A stretch of 64,000 bases of DNA from Litorilinea aerophila (GTDB lineage: Bacteria; Chloroflexota; Anaerolineae; Caldilineales; Caldilineaceae): NCBI RefSeq assembly GCF_006569185.2, contig NZ_VIGC02000013.1, positions 116,514 to 180,513 of the forward strand. Reading direction: 5' to 3'. Below the pieces are notes generated by a model that was given only the letters and a program-made list of their open reading frames with translations, was not told where the DNA came from and did no database searches. The position numbers and the translations under genes are program-made. Shown here one piece after another: positions 38,356 to 49,982 of the stretch. Each line of letters opens with the position of its first letter. Position 1 is the first letter of the stretch.

Positions 38356-39969
38356 TCACCTGCCCAACAGCTCGTCGGCGATGGTCTCCGGATGGGCGAC
38401 AAAAGTCAGCAGCTTCTGACTGTGGAGAAAACGGACCAGCGCCAGGGGTGTCATGGCGCTTACTTCCTCCAGGGTGAGCTGCTGTCCGCTTCCCCAGGCT
38501 GCCATGTCCGCGTTGATGCCGTCTACCACCCGTTGGAGCAGGGCCCGATCCAGGGGGTAGTCTTCGATGGCCAGATCCTGCTTGGCCAACAGGGTGTCCA
38601 GGTCATCGCCTTCGATCTCCTGCCAGATGGCCCGGCCGAATTCCTGGAGGTCCCTGGCCAGTCCCGGCGTCACCGTGCTCAACTGCCAGTTGGCGGGATC
38701 CAGGGTGGCCCGGGCCACCAGCAGGGGCTGCAGGAAGATCTGCTCCAGGATGCCCCGGCCCAACCCGCCCATGATCCGGCCAAACTCCATGGTGATTTCG
38801 ATGCCCTTCACCATTCCTTCGATGAGCGCCAGCACCGCCTGCCCCAATTTTTCCGCAAAGGCCAGGAGCATGCAGCCGCCCAGGAAGGCCAGCTCCACGA
38901 TGAGCAGCGCCTTGCGTAGCACCGCCTCCACCGCTTTGATGCCGGCCTCGGTGGCGCCGTAGGCCATGAGCCGCTTCATGATCTGAGCCTGTAACCGCCG
39001 GGCTGCTTCGCTGCGCACAGGGATGATCCCGATCTTACCCTGCACCGCGAAGGTCAACACCAGCTTGAGAATTTTGAAGGGCGAATAGGCATAGAAGGCC
39101 CGGCGGTAGGAACGGAACTTCTCCTGGGCTGCCGCCTCGTCGTAAGTCTCGCGGTACTCCTCCCAGACGGCCTGGAGCAGCTCTTCGGTGACGGTCTTCC
39201 ACAAAGAGGGCGGGATGCCCAGGTAGCAGAGCACCACCGAGAGGATGAAGCCGGGATCCTGGCCCCCGGTGTCCGGCTCTTCTGGCGTGTCCAGGTCCGC
39301 CATCCGCTGTGCCATCTGGAGGCCCCGCTCCAGGTGGGTGCGGTTTTCCAGCATGTACTCCAGTTGGGTGAGATCCTCCCGGACGAGGAAGTCGCCCACG
39401 TCGTCCACCCGCTTCTCGGTGGCCGCAAATTCCCGGGCCAGCACCTCCCGGGCCTTGACGTCGGCCGGGTCATCCCGGCCTTCCAGCCGCTCCAGCTCCC
39501 ACCGGGCCTGCTCGATGAGGTCGCCCCAGTAGAGCTGGGCGTCCTCGTTGAACTTCTTGATCTGGGCCCGGTATCCCTGCGCCCGGGTGAGGAGCTGGGC
39601 CAGCTCTGCGTCGCTGCGCTCGCCCGGCCCGCCCAGTTCGCCCAGTTCCCGCCCCAGTTGTTCGCCCCACGTCTGACGCGTGACCGTGGGCGCCTGCTGG
39701 TTGGCCATGGCCAGCCCCGCCACCAGGGACCAAAATTCCTGGTAGACCGTGTCGTACAGGGGGGATTCCGCCGCGGATTCCGGTGGGACATCCGTCGATG
39801 CCTGGCCCACGTCGGTACCAGTCGCTGGGGCCTGTCCTGGCGCGCGCTGCAAAAAGAGGGGCGTCCCCGCGCGGGCAGGTACGTCCCGCTCTGCGGGTCG
39901 GGTCTCCTTGTTGGATTGGGGTGGCCAGCCCTTTTTCTCGGGCGCCACCGGCAGCAGTCCATCGGCCAT
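38356..39969 (-). CDS. Unknown eCIS cargo candidate
   Basis: 537 residues of unknown family. The first 45 residues are Pro/Lys-rich and disordered-looking and contain ARAGTPLFLQR (33-42 region), the motif shared with the two DUF4157 toxins next to it. The body is mostly helical with charged heptad-like stretches (AELAQLLTRAQGYRAQIKKFNED, YMLENRTHLERGLQMAQRM). A strongly hydrophobic segment near residue 370 (ALLIVELAFLGGCMLLAFAEKLGQ) could insert into or span a membrane. No enzyme motif is visible. ATG 39969 lies 11 bases after the ATPase stop. A pore-forming or membrane-active cargo is possible but unproven. Confidence 0.7.
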   Translation of the reverse strand: MADGLLPVAPEKKGWPPQSNKETRPAERDVPARAGTPLFLQRAPGQAPATGTDVGQASTDVPPESAAESPLYDTVYQEFWSLVAGLAMANQQAPTVTRQTWGEQLGRELGELGGPGERSDAELAQLLTRAQGYRAQIKKFNEDAQLYWGDLIEQARWELERLEGRDDPADVKAREVLAREFAATEKRVDDVGDFLVREDLTQLEYMLENRTHLERGLQMAQRMADLDTPEEPDTGGQDPGFILSVVLCYLGIPPSLWKTVTEELLQAVWEEYRETYDEAAAQEKFRSYRRAFYAYSPFKILKLVLTFAVQGKIGIIPVRSEAARRLQAQIMKRLMAYGATEAGIKAVEAVLRKALLIVELAFLGGCMLLAFAEKLGQAVLALIEGMVKGIEITMEFGRIMGGLGRGILEQIFLQPLLVARATLDPANWQLSTVTPGLARDLQEFGRAIWQEIEGDDLDTLLAKQDLAIEDYPLDRALLQRVVDGINADMAAWGSGQQLTLEEVSAMTPLALVRFLHSQKLLTFVAHPETIADELLGR

Positions 39970-39980
39970 GGCAGGTTCCG

Positions 39981-41998
<2,018 letters not shown>

Positions 41999-42002
<4 letters not shown>

Positions 42003-43945
42003 GGGCGTCCTCTTCCTCCAGTTGTGCCCTCCGGGGGACCGGATGGATTTCCGTCGCCGGCGAGGCGGAGAAAGCCCCCAGGCAGGGCATCGTCGTCCAC
42101 AGGGTCGTCTACGTAGTGGAACGTGACCACCCGCTGGAACCACGGTACCCAGCCCGGGTCCAGATCCAGGCCGGCCTTGCGGATGGCCAGATCCGTGTCT
42201 CGGATGGGGAAATAGATGTCCACGTGGGTGGGAGTGGCCGCAATGTAGCCCGGCCGTTTCACCGTCTCCGCCAGCCCCAGCCGGGCGTAGCCCCAGAGCC
42301 AGCGGCGGATGGCCAGCGTCCACGCCTGGCAGGCCAAGTCCAGCCGGGAGGCGGAAGCCCCGAGTCCGCGGCTGACCCGGTCCGGGTTTTCGGGCACCGG
42401 GCCGAAGCGGGCTGGCACTTCTGGCGGTGGGTCCCCGTGCCAGGTGGCCAGGGACAGGCGGCCAGAGCCGTCCCGCAGGAGTCGGACTTCGCCTGTCGGT
42501 CCCAGACGTCGCAGCTGGAGCCCCTCGCCCCGGCAGACTGTTGCCCGCCAGGCCGCCGGCGCCACGAAGTGCAGGTCCCCGAGGTCGGCCAGTTGGGCGG
42601 GCGCTGGCAGGGGAGGCGCCAGGGCGAGCAGCAGGGGATCCTGGCCATCCAGGTCCAGGCGTCGGTCCAGGTGGTGCCACAGGTGGGCCGGGAAGTGGCC
42701 GGCCAGCCACGCCGGATGCTCCGCCAGCCAGGGGCCGAAGGCCAGGCGGTTCAGGACGTTGAGCAGGAAAAGCCGTCCCGCATACCGGCTTGCCTGCCGG
42801 CCATCCTCCTCTCCGGGGACAGGTGGAGGATCCAGCTCCGACCCGGCTGGTGGTCGCGCCCTCGGGGCTTCCGCCTCCTGGCCCTGGCGCGCGGACGGCT
42901 GTCCTCGAGGGGCGTGGGCGGGCGCCGATGCGGGGGGGAGACTCGGCTGGCGGCCCTCCCTGTGGAGCCGGTCGGAAGCCTGACTGGCCTCCGCCGCCTC
43001 CGAGTCAACTGGCTCCAGACCGTCCTGGGCACGGCGGAGGGATTCCGGCCGGCCGGCCGCCGGCGGGAGAGCCTGGTCTGGGGTCCCGGCCTGGGCTGCA
43101 GCCTGGCCGGTTTCGCCTGCCCGGGCCTGAAGCCATTGGCCCACCTGGGCCATGAGGCCGCCAGGATCCAGCAGCCAGGTTCCGGCCCAGGTGCTGGCCA
43201 GCGTCCACAGCCCGGCGGCCAGCCAGCGGGTACGGGCGTCCTCCAGGCCCCATTGCCTGGCCCAGCGGATCAGCGCGTCCTGGCCGGGCAGGCTGGCAGG
43301 TGGGGCCGGCCAGGACAGGGCATGACCGGGGTCGCGCCCAGGGGGCAACCGGCGGGGGGCACAGTCCCAGCCAAAGCGCCGCAGCCAGGCGTCTCCGTCC
43401 AGTGGAGTCAGGCAGGCCAGCAGGGGATCCAGGCAGTTCGCCTCCAGCAGGGCCCGGACCAGGTGCAGGGCGCCGACCGGCCCCACCCGGGTGCCGGTGG
43501 CCCCCGCCAGCAGGAGGCTCAACCCCGCGGCCGTGGCCATGCGGGGATCCCAGGGGCGGATGGCCCGGGGCCAGTACCAGGCGCTGGCCGTGCCGCCCTG
43601 GGCCAGGTGCCGGGCCAGCAGGATGTACGGCTCCAGCTCGTCCCGGAAGTAGACGGCAGGGCGGCGCTCTCCGTCGGGCCGGCTCCCATGGACGGCCTGG
43701 ACGGTCACCTGGCGGAGCCGGGCCTCTACCCGCAGGGCCAGGGCGGCGGAGCTTTCTCCGGGGTGGATGGCGCCCACGTCCAGGTGTCGCACCACCCACA
43801 GGCGGGCATCGTCACCGGGCAGGGTAGCCGTATGGAGCGCGTCTGCCAGCAAGATGGCGCCCCGCCGGATCAGGGGCTCGCGGGGGGCTCTCAGACGCAG
43901 GGTGCGCACCCGGCGCGGCGGAGATGGATCCATGGCGATTCCCAT
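41999..43945 (-). CDS. Unknown eCIS cluster protein preceding the AAA+ ATPase
   Basis: 648 residues from ATG 43945; a second possible start is ATG 43933 (MDPSPPRR). Much longer reading of this frame to 46132 overlaps the 1363-aa gene and is a shadow. The N-terminal 330 residues are rich in Ala/Leu/Trp (YFRDELEPYILLARHLAQGG, RPWDPRMATAAGLSLLLAGATG). A Pro/Gln-rich linker follows at about residues 330-400. The C-terminal part has LFLLNVLNRLAFGPWL, ASRLDLACQAWTLAIRRWLWGYARLGL and PTHVDIYFPIRDTDLAIRKAGLDLDPGW, resembling the conserved eCIS proteins found beside the ATPase. The role is unknown. Its stop overlaps the ATPase start. Confidence 0.75.
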
Positions 43946-43953
43946 TTGACTGC

Positions 43954-46900
43954 TCAAAACCCAACCCGGGCGGTCAGGGCATTGCCCTGGAGCGCCTCCA
44001 GCCCGCCGAAGTGAACGGACGCCCCCTGGTCGATCTGGATGTTGGCGTGCAGGGTCTTGATCACCCGGGTGACGGCCTGGCCGCCCAACAGGTCGTCCAC
44101 CACTGCTTCCGCCACCACCTGGTTGTTGGCGTAGATGAGGGCCGGCGTGCCGATGGCCACCTTGCCCGGCTGGACGGCCACCTTGACCCGGGTGCCCACC
44201 TGGGCCCGGGTGGGCTGCTGGACGCGGCCGGCCACGATCTGGTGGACGGGGGCATGGCTGGCCAGGAGGATGCAGACCCGCACCAGGTCGTCCATCAGGC
44301 CGAGGGCGTCCGGCTGGCGGCGGTCGATGTTGTCGTAAAGCCAGTCCACCAGCGCCTGCATCTCCCGACGGGCCAGCCGGTCGACTTCGCCCCACCGGGG
44401 CAGGATGGAGAGATCCTCCAGCCGGACGGGGGCATCGAACTGGCTGAGTCGTTCTGCCCAGTTGAGCCGGATGGCCGCAGACACGTCGCCGAAATGGCCG
44501 TACAGACAGGTGGCGGTCTGGGCGATCTCGTCCAGGTGGGCTGTGGCCTCCTGGGCCACGTCCGCGTGTCCGTGGTCCGCGTCGCTGAGATCCCCCAGCG
44601 AGAGAACGAGCCGGGCCTGTTCCACGGTCTGCTGCCAGCTCAGATCGGCCAGGGCACTGACGGTAAACTGGGCCTTGGTGACCATCATCTGGCTGACCTT
44701 CTGTTGTTGGGCCCCCAGGATCTTCTCCAGGCTGCCCGCCAGCAGGCCACCGGCCGTCGGGTCGTAGCCTGGAGCTTCCTGGACGATCAGTGCCTCCTGC
44801 TGTGCCCGCAGGCTGGCCCGTTGCACCGTCCGCCAGAGGGTCTCCGGCCGCCCCAGGCGCTCCAGCAGGCTGGGGGCCCGCCGGTACCACAGGAGCGGCG
44901 TCTGGCGCAGGAGGCTGACCAGGCGACGCAGTTCCGGCGGCGGGGTGAGGGTTCGCCGGCGGCAGGCGGGCAGGGGCGCCTCCCGCAGGCCAGAGTCGAT
45001 GACCCGGGTGGGCATCTCCAGTCGGGCTTCGCTGAGCCGGGGGCGATGGAAGGCCAGGAAGGTGACCTGCTCGGCCAGGATCTGGTCCCGGCGGGCGTTG
45101 ATGGCCTGGACCCGTTGGGTCTCCTCGGCCAGGAGGGCCCGGGCCACCGCCACGTCGTGGCGGGCTTCGGCCAGCCGGTTGCCGATGGTGGCCAGGCGAC
45201 GGTCCGCCTGGACGGCCAGGGCCTGCACCTGGGCCAGGGTCTGGCGACAGCGCTCGATGGCCTGGTTGTACTGGCGGATGCGCCCTTCCACCCGGCGCAG
45301 GGCCGCCACCAGGTCGTCCAACACATCCACCGAGGCGGCGAAGTAGCGGGCCTCGTCCGCGTCTTCCGGGTCGGGGTCGTCCAGGATGACCTGGAAGCCT
45401 TCCCGGCGGTAGTCGGCAAAGGTTCGGGCCGGTGCCACCTCTTCGCCCTGGGCGTTGAAGCGGGGCCGGCTGACCACCAGGTCGTCCACCTGGATGCCCA
45501 GGTCGGCGATGCCCACGACGGCTTCGAACTTGGCGGCGACCGAGGCCGCCTTGGCTTCGTTGGCCGGCGGGATCTTCATGCGCTCGGCCACGGTGACGGT
45601 GCGGAAGTCGTAGGCGTTGCCCACGATGGAGGGCTGCTCCACGATGGTTTCCTTGCTGGCTCCGGCTACGGCCTCGGCCCCACCGAAGAGCACGCCCCGC
45701 TCGCTGACTTTCTCCACAGAAGCGGTGGCCTTTTCCGCCAGGCCGCCGGACGTGACGCGTCCTTCCACGGTGGTGGCTTCGGTGACCCCGGTGAGCGTCC
45801 CCTCTTCCCGCAGCAGCCGGTCCACCACCAGGCCGCCCCCGGCGCGCTCCCGCTCCCGGAAGGTGCCCGCGCCCAGGAATTCGGACGAGGTGAAGGCCAC
45901 CGCGCTGACCGGTTGGGGGGCGCCCACGGGCTTGAATCCCACCCCGCTGCTGGGGCTCTTCACCTTGTTCAGGAAGCGCTGGAGAAACTCCGGGTCGGGT
46001 TCGGGTGTCTGGCTTTTGACCTTGTTCAGATATTCCTGGATGCCCTCCTTGGTGGTCCGGGCGGATTCTTCGGTGGCGATGGCGGCCAGGGCCGGGGAGG
46101 TGGCCAGGCGGCTGGCATCTAGGGTGCCCCACATCAGGTGGCGCAGGCGGTAGATGTTGGTCTGGGCCCGGACGAAGCCCAGGTCCACCTGGTCATTGGC
46201 CTGGCGGACTTTGGCCTCCAGGAAGAGGATGAACTTCTCCAGCCCCAGGCGATCCAGCTCCGACAGCTCGTCGTTCTGGCTCTCTTCGTACAGCCGCCCC
46301 AGGAAGGCGGCGATTTCCCCCAGGTTGCCAAAATTGACCAGGAGCTCGAACTCCTGGTCGGTCATCCGGCCGTGGAAGATGAGGCTGTGGCCCATTTCGC
46401 TGTACTCGATGCGGCCGGCCAGCTCAGGGGGAAATGCCAGGGGAAAGATGCCCTGGGGCGCGCCCTGCAGGGAGACCACGGTCACATGTTTCAGGGGCGT
46501 CTGGTCGCGCAGGTAGTCCCGCAGGGCTTCCACGGCCAGGACCATCAGGCGGCTGCTATCGCCCTGGGGGGCCGGTTGGGTGCCGTAGGGCAGCTCCGGC
46601 TCGGCCAATTCGGGCACGCTGGGATCCACACCGTCGTCCGCGATCGCCTCGGCTTCCAGCGCATCCGGATCCGGGTCGGGGAAGGTGAGGGGTTCGCCGT
46701 GGATGGCCTGGAACAGGGCAGTGGCCACTGTCCGCACGTCCAGCCGCCGGCGCAGCCATCGGGCCCGACGTTGGACGAACTGGTCGATGGCCTGTTGAAA
46801 TTCCGGGCTGACCGCCTCGATCTGGAGCAGGTGCGGGTCGAACCACTTCTGGGGAACCGGCACCAGCACCCGCACCCGGTCCGGTACGGAGAGGTCGAAG

Positions 46901-48045
46901 GGGGAGAGGGAGGCGCTCTCCGCGGTGGCCAGTTCCAACTGCTCCAGGGGAATGGGGACGGCGTCCACGGTGTAGGCGGGCGGGAAGAAGTGGTTGCGAG
47001 CCTCCCTGGCCTCCACCGCAGTGCGGGGCAACAGGCCGGCGGGCGGCAGGTAGTGGAACTCCTGGCGCAGGGTCTCCGGGGACGCGCCAGTGGCCACTGC
47101 CTCGGCCACCTGCTGGATGAACTGCTGGATGCGGGCCTGCCAGAGGAAGGGCGTGCCCGAGTCCGGCACCAGGGGCGGCCGCGCCTTCCGCTGTCCCCCC
47201 TCCCGCACCACCGCGTGGCGATCCACGAAGAGGGGCTGCCAGGCGTCGTCAAAGCCCACCAGCGCGATGGGTACACCCAGGCTTTCCCAGGGCAAGATCT
47301 TGCCAAAGAACGCCAGGCGCTCCGCCTCGAAGATGGTGTGGGCCAGGCGGTTGCGCCATCCGTCGCCGGGGAGGGGCAGGGGTTTCCACTCTTCGGGCCA
47401 GGCATACCAGACCAGCCGGCAGCCATCCACCGTCTGCCAGTCCTCGAAGGCGATGTCGCCGGGCTCCACCGGGCAGGGGTCGGTGGGATCGAAGCGGGCC
47501 GCCACTTCGCTGACCACCGGCTGCAGGACCAGCACCCCGGCCGGCGGCAGCGGGATGCCTTCATCCAGCAGCTCTCCCAGGGAGGGGCCCAGCCGTCGGG
47601 GCAGCAAGGGTTCGCCCACCCGGGCCAGGGGGGGATCCCCGGCGGGGGGCGCTTCGCCTGCCAGGAGGGCCACCGGCGCGTAGACGGGCACGGCGCGCAC
47701 ATCCATGCGCAGGTTGCGTACCACCTTCACATCCTCGCCGCTGGCGGCCAGCCCCCGCCCCACGGCCACGTGGTAGAACGCGGCGCTGCCGGTGCGCTCC
47801 AGGGCGACTTCCAGCCCGTGGATCACCCCGGGGGAGAAGGCCTGGCCCAGCAAGGCCAGGCGTCCGGCCCGGTTCTGCTGCTCCACCGTGAGCGCGATGT
47901 CGCTCAGGGCCCGGCCCGGGTAGAAGCGGATCCGGTGCCGCACCGCCGGCGCGGCTGCCCCCTCCTGCACCTGGGGTGCCATCTTAGGCTGGACACCGAC
48001 GATCCGTTCACCTTCCATGGGGTTGGCCAGCGGTCTGACTTTCAT
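43954..48045 (-). CDS. Large eCIS structural protein, third of three sharing the FY-GL motif
   Basis: 1363 residues. The N-terminus carries the shared motif as RIRFYPGRALSDIALTVEQQ, ending SPGVIHGLEV. The next 400 residues are Pro-rich beta-like (baseplate or fibre-like). The middle (about 560-720) is helical. Long coiled-coil-like stretches occur at about 850-960 (LDDLVAALRRVEGRIRQYNQAIERCRQTLAQVQAL). The C-terminal 70 residues form a compact domain (VKVAVQPGKVAIGTPALIYANNQVV). The length and coiled coil would suit a tape-measure or fibre role, but neither is shown. ATG 48045 overlaps the stop of the preceding gene (ATGA). Confidence 0.8.
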   Translation of the reverse strand: MKVRPLANPMEGERIVGVQPKMAPQVQEGAAAPAVRHRIRFYPGRALSDIALTVEQQNRAGRLALLGQAFSPGVIHGLEVALERTGSAAFYHVAVGRGLAASGEDVKVVRNLRMDVRAVPVYAPVALLAGEAPPAGDPPLARVGEPLLPRRLGPSLGELLDEGIPLPPAGVLVLQPVVSEVAARFDPTDPCPVEPGDIAFEDWQTVDGCRLVWYAWPEEWKPLPLPGDGWRNRLAHTIFEAERLAFFGKILPWESLGVPIALVGFDDAWQPLFVDRHAVVREGGQRKARPPLVPDSGTPFLWQARIQQFIQQVAEAVATGASPETLRQEFHYLPPAGLLPRTAVEAREARNHFFPPAYTVDAVPIPLEQLELATAESASLSPFDLSVPDRVRVLVPVPQKWFDPHLLQIEAVSPEFQQAIDQFVQRRARWLRRRLDVRTVATALFQAIHGEPLTFPDPDPDALEAEAIADDGVDPSVPELAEPELPYGTQPAPQGDSSRLMVLAVEALRDYLRDQTPLKHVTVVSLQGAPQGIFPLAFPPELAGRIEYSEMGHSLIFHGRMTDQEFELLVNFGNLGEIAAFLGRLYEESQNDELSELDRLGLEKFILFLEAKVRQANDQVDLGFVRAQTNIYRLRHLMWGTLDASRLATSPALAAIATEESARTTKEGIQEYLNKVKSQTPEPDPEFLQRFLNKVKSPSSGVGFKPVGAPQPVSAVAFTSSEFLGAGTFRERERAGGGLVVDRLLREEGTLTGVTEATTVEGRVTSGGLAEKATASVEKVSERGVLFGGAEAVAGASKETIVEQPSIVGNAYDFRTVTVAERMKIPPANEAKAASVAAKFEAVVGIADLGIQVDDLVVSRPRFNAQGEEVAPARTFADYRREGFQVILDDPDPEDADEARYFAASVDVLDDLVAALRRVEGRIRQYNQAIERCRQTLAQVQALAVQADRRLATIGNRLAEARHDVAVARALLAEETQRVQAINARRDQILAEQVTFLAFHRPRLSEARLEMPTRVIDSGLREAPLPACRRRTLTPPPELRRLVSLLRQTPLLWYRRAPSLLERLGRPETLWRTVQRASLRAQQEALIVQEAPGYDPTAGGLLAGSLEKILGAQQQKVSQMMVTKAQFTVSALADLSWQQTVEQARLVLSLGDLSDADHGHADVAQEATAHLDEIAQTATCLYGHFGDVSAAIRLNWAERLSQFDAPVRLEDLSILPRWGEVDRLARREMQALVDWLYDNIDRRQPDALGLMDDLVRVCILLASHAPVHQIVAGRVQQPTRAQVGTRVKVAVQPGKVAIGTPALIYANNQVVAEAVVDDLLGGQAVTRVIKTLHANIQIDQGASVHFGGLEALQGNALTARVGF

Positions 48046-49967
48046 GGCGCCACTTCCTTTAGCATTTTGTCCACAAACTCCGCCACGTCCTGGGGCGAGC
48101 CGGCCCGGATGACGGCTTCCAGCTCTTCGGCCAGGGCGGGCAGCCGGGGCGTGGGCGTCAGGCGGGCCAGGCGATCCAGTTCGGGAACCCGGCCGGATTG
48201 AGCCAGGCTCCGGGACAGGGTGGTGCTGGCCAGGTTGGGGTTGGCTGCCTCCAGCCGGCGGATCCCTTCGCCCAGCTCCACGTCGGCGAACCGCTCGGTC
48301 ACGGCCAGGACGGCAGCCCGGTCGATGCCCGGTGTCCCTTGAGAGCGGCTTTCCAACTCCCGGATGGCGGCGTCCAGCAGGGTGCGGGAGGTGGTGAAGC
48401 GGGGGGCCGCCAGGGTGGTGATCAGCTCGGCGTCGGCCAGGGCGGTGCCCCGGCGCCGCAGGTTGCCGAAACGGGTGGTAAGGCCGAACTCCCGCAGCCG
48501 GTTGACCAGATTTCGCTCTCGTTCCCGCTCATCGGCCGTCAGCTCCACGGCAACGGGGGGGCCACCGGGTGCGGCCCGGCCCGTGAGGTTGCGCTGCCGC
48601 ACGTACCAGAGGGTGGATGCGTTGTCCAGCAGAGCCTGCCAGAGCACGTCGGCCTCGCTGCGGGTTGTCTCCACGGGCGCGGCCTGGGTCAGGGCGGCCG
48701 ACTTGAGGGTGGAGAGGGCCTGCTGGGGGGAGAAGGTGGCCCGCAGGTTGGGCGCGACCGGCCGCAGGCTGCGGGAGAGGGTGCCCAGCTGTTGCTGCAG
48801 ACGGCGCACCTGGGGCCGGGGCACCGGAATCACCACCAGCACAGAGGTGGATGCCTGCTCCTCGGCCGAGAGGGAGAGGTCGATGGCCGGCAGCAGGAGG
48901 CTCTCTTCCACCAGGGCTGCCAGCTCATCGTCCGGGACGATGGTGAGGTCCGCGGCCACGCCTACGGGAAAGTAGATCTGGGTGAAATCTGCGGCCCGCA
49001 CCGCGCCTTTGGGCATACGGCCCACGGGCGGCAGCAGTTGGAAGTAGTCGGCCGCGCTGATGTGCTGGTCGGCGTCCGCGGCGGCCCGGTCCGCCAGGAG
49101 TTCATCCAGCTGCTCGTGGTACTGCAGGACATGGGCTTCCCGGGTGGCCCGAGGAAGCAGCCCCAGGCCCAACACGTCGCCCTGGCCCAGGGGGAAGCCA
49201 GCGCCCACGTCCCGGCGCACCAGGTAGTTGTCGATCCACTGGACCACGTTGTTGCTCAGGGCCACCATGGCCAGGGGCAGGGCGCCGGTGGTACCCGGAG
49301 CACTGCCATCCAGGGCTGGGGAGACCTGGGGCCTGTCGCCGAAGATCTGGGCGGCCACCAGGCTCCGACGTCGGCCCGGTGCCACCGCCAGCCCCCCGGC
49401 CCCGGCGTTGTCCGCGAAGGGGATCAGGGTGATGGCGGTGGCCTCCACGATTTCGCTATCCTCCACCGTCCGTTTGGCTTCCAGGGAGGTGGGATAGGAG
49501 GCGATGGGGTTGGCGCTGAACTCCACCGGCCGCAGGGCGACGATGTACAGGCCCGTGAGATTGCGGGCGGGCTCCCGCGGCAGGCGCAGGAGGCCAAAAG
49601 CCGCATCCAGACGCTGGATCTCCGGGACATCGGTCAGGTCGACCTCCACCCCCTGGGTCAGCAGGACGCTCTCGCCCAGGGCCGTGATGCCATGGCCGGC
49701 GTCGATGTGGATCCGGCCGGCGGCGCTTCCCTGGCGCACCCAAAGGCCGTCCACCACGCCCTGGCCGCCCGCGTGGCCCAGATCCTGCTGGCGGCTGAGG
49801 AAGTAGACCTGCTCCCGGGTGAGATCCTCGGCCGTCAGGAAGCGGCCGTTGAAGTAGAGGGGCCGCCGCCGCAGGTCGTCCCCAATCAGGACACCGCTGT
49901 TGAGCAGTGCCGGGACCTCCACGCTGTCGATCCGCTCGCGGGCGGGGACTTGGGTGGTGTCAAACAT
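48042..49967 (-). CDS. eCIS structural protein, second of three sharing the FY-GL motif
   Basis: 641 residues. The motif near residues 35-80 reads RRPLYFNGRFLTAEDLTREQ then GQGVVDGLWV, followed by a beta-rich domain (IHIDAGHGITALGESVLL). The rest includes a Gln/Arg-rich helical segment (RPQVRRLQQQLGTLSRSLR) and a C-terminal Arg/Leu-rich part that may be helical-repeat. Proteins with this motif are often found next to phage-tail-like clusters and may sit on the baseplate or act as fibre adaptors. That is inference. It is translated between the 299-aa and 1363-aa relatives with minimal gaps. Confidence 0.75.
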   Translation of the reverse strand: MFDTTQVPARERIDSVEVPALLNSGVLIGDDLRRRPLYFNGRFLTAEDLTREQVYFLSRQQDLGHAGGQGVVDGLWVRQGSAAGRIHIDAGHGITALGESVLLTQGVEVDLTDVPEIQRLDAAFGLLRLPREPARNLTGLYIVALRPVEFSANPIASYPTSLEAKRTVEDSEIVEATAITLIPFADNAGAGGLAVAPGRRRSLVAAQIFGDRPQVSPALDGSAPGTTGALPLAMVALSNNVVQWIDNYLVRRDVGAGFPLGQGDVLGLGLLPRATREAHVLQYHEQLDELLADRAAADADQHISAADYFQLLPPVGRMPKGAVRAADFTQIYFPVGVAADLTIVPDDELAALVEESLLLPAIDLSLSAEEQASTSVLVVIPVPRPQVRRLQQQLGTLSRSLRPVAPNLRATFSPQQALSTLKSAALTQAAPVETTRSEADVLWQALLDNASTLWYVRQRNLTGRAAPGGPPVAVELTADERERERNLVNRLREFGLTTRFGNLRRRGTALADAELITTLAAPRFTTSRTLLDAAIRELESRSQGTPGIDRAAVLAVTERFADVELGEGIRRLEAANPNLASTTLSRSLAQSGRVPELDRLARLTPTPRLPALAEELEAVIRAGSPQDVAEFVDKMLKEVAP

Positions 49968-49982
49968 GGTTGCCTCCTTTGA

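Noticed and set aside
42003..42710. Upstream extension of the AAA+ ATPase frame
   Set aside because: Overlaps the 648-aa gene. ATG 42002 gives the usual 4-base overlap and a family-like N-terminus.
43946..46132. Long upstream extension of the 648-aa gene
   Set aside because: The extension is Gly/Arg/Pro-rich and overlaps the 1363-aa gene in another frame. A start at 43945 fits the gene junction.
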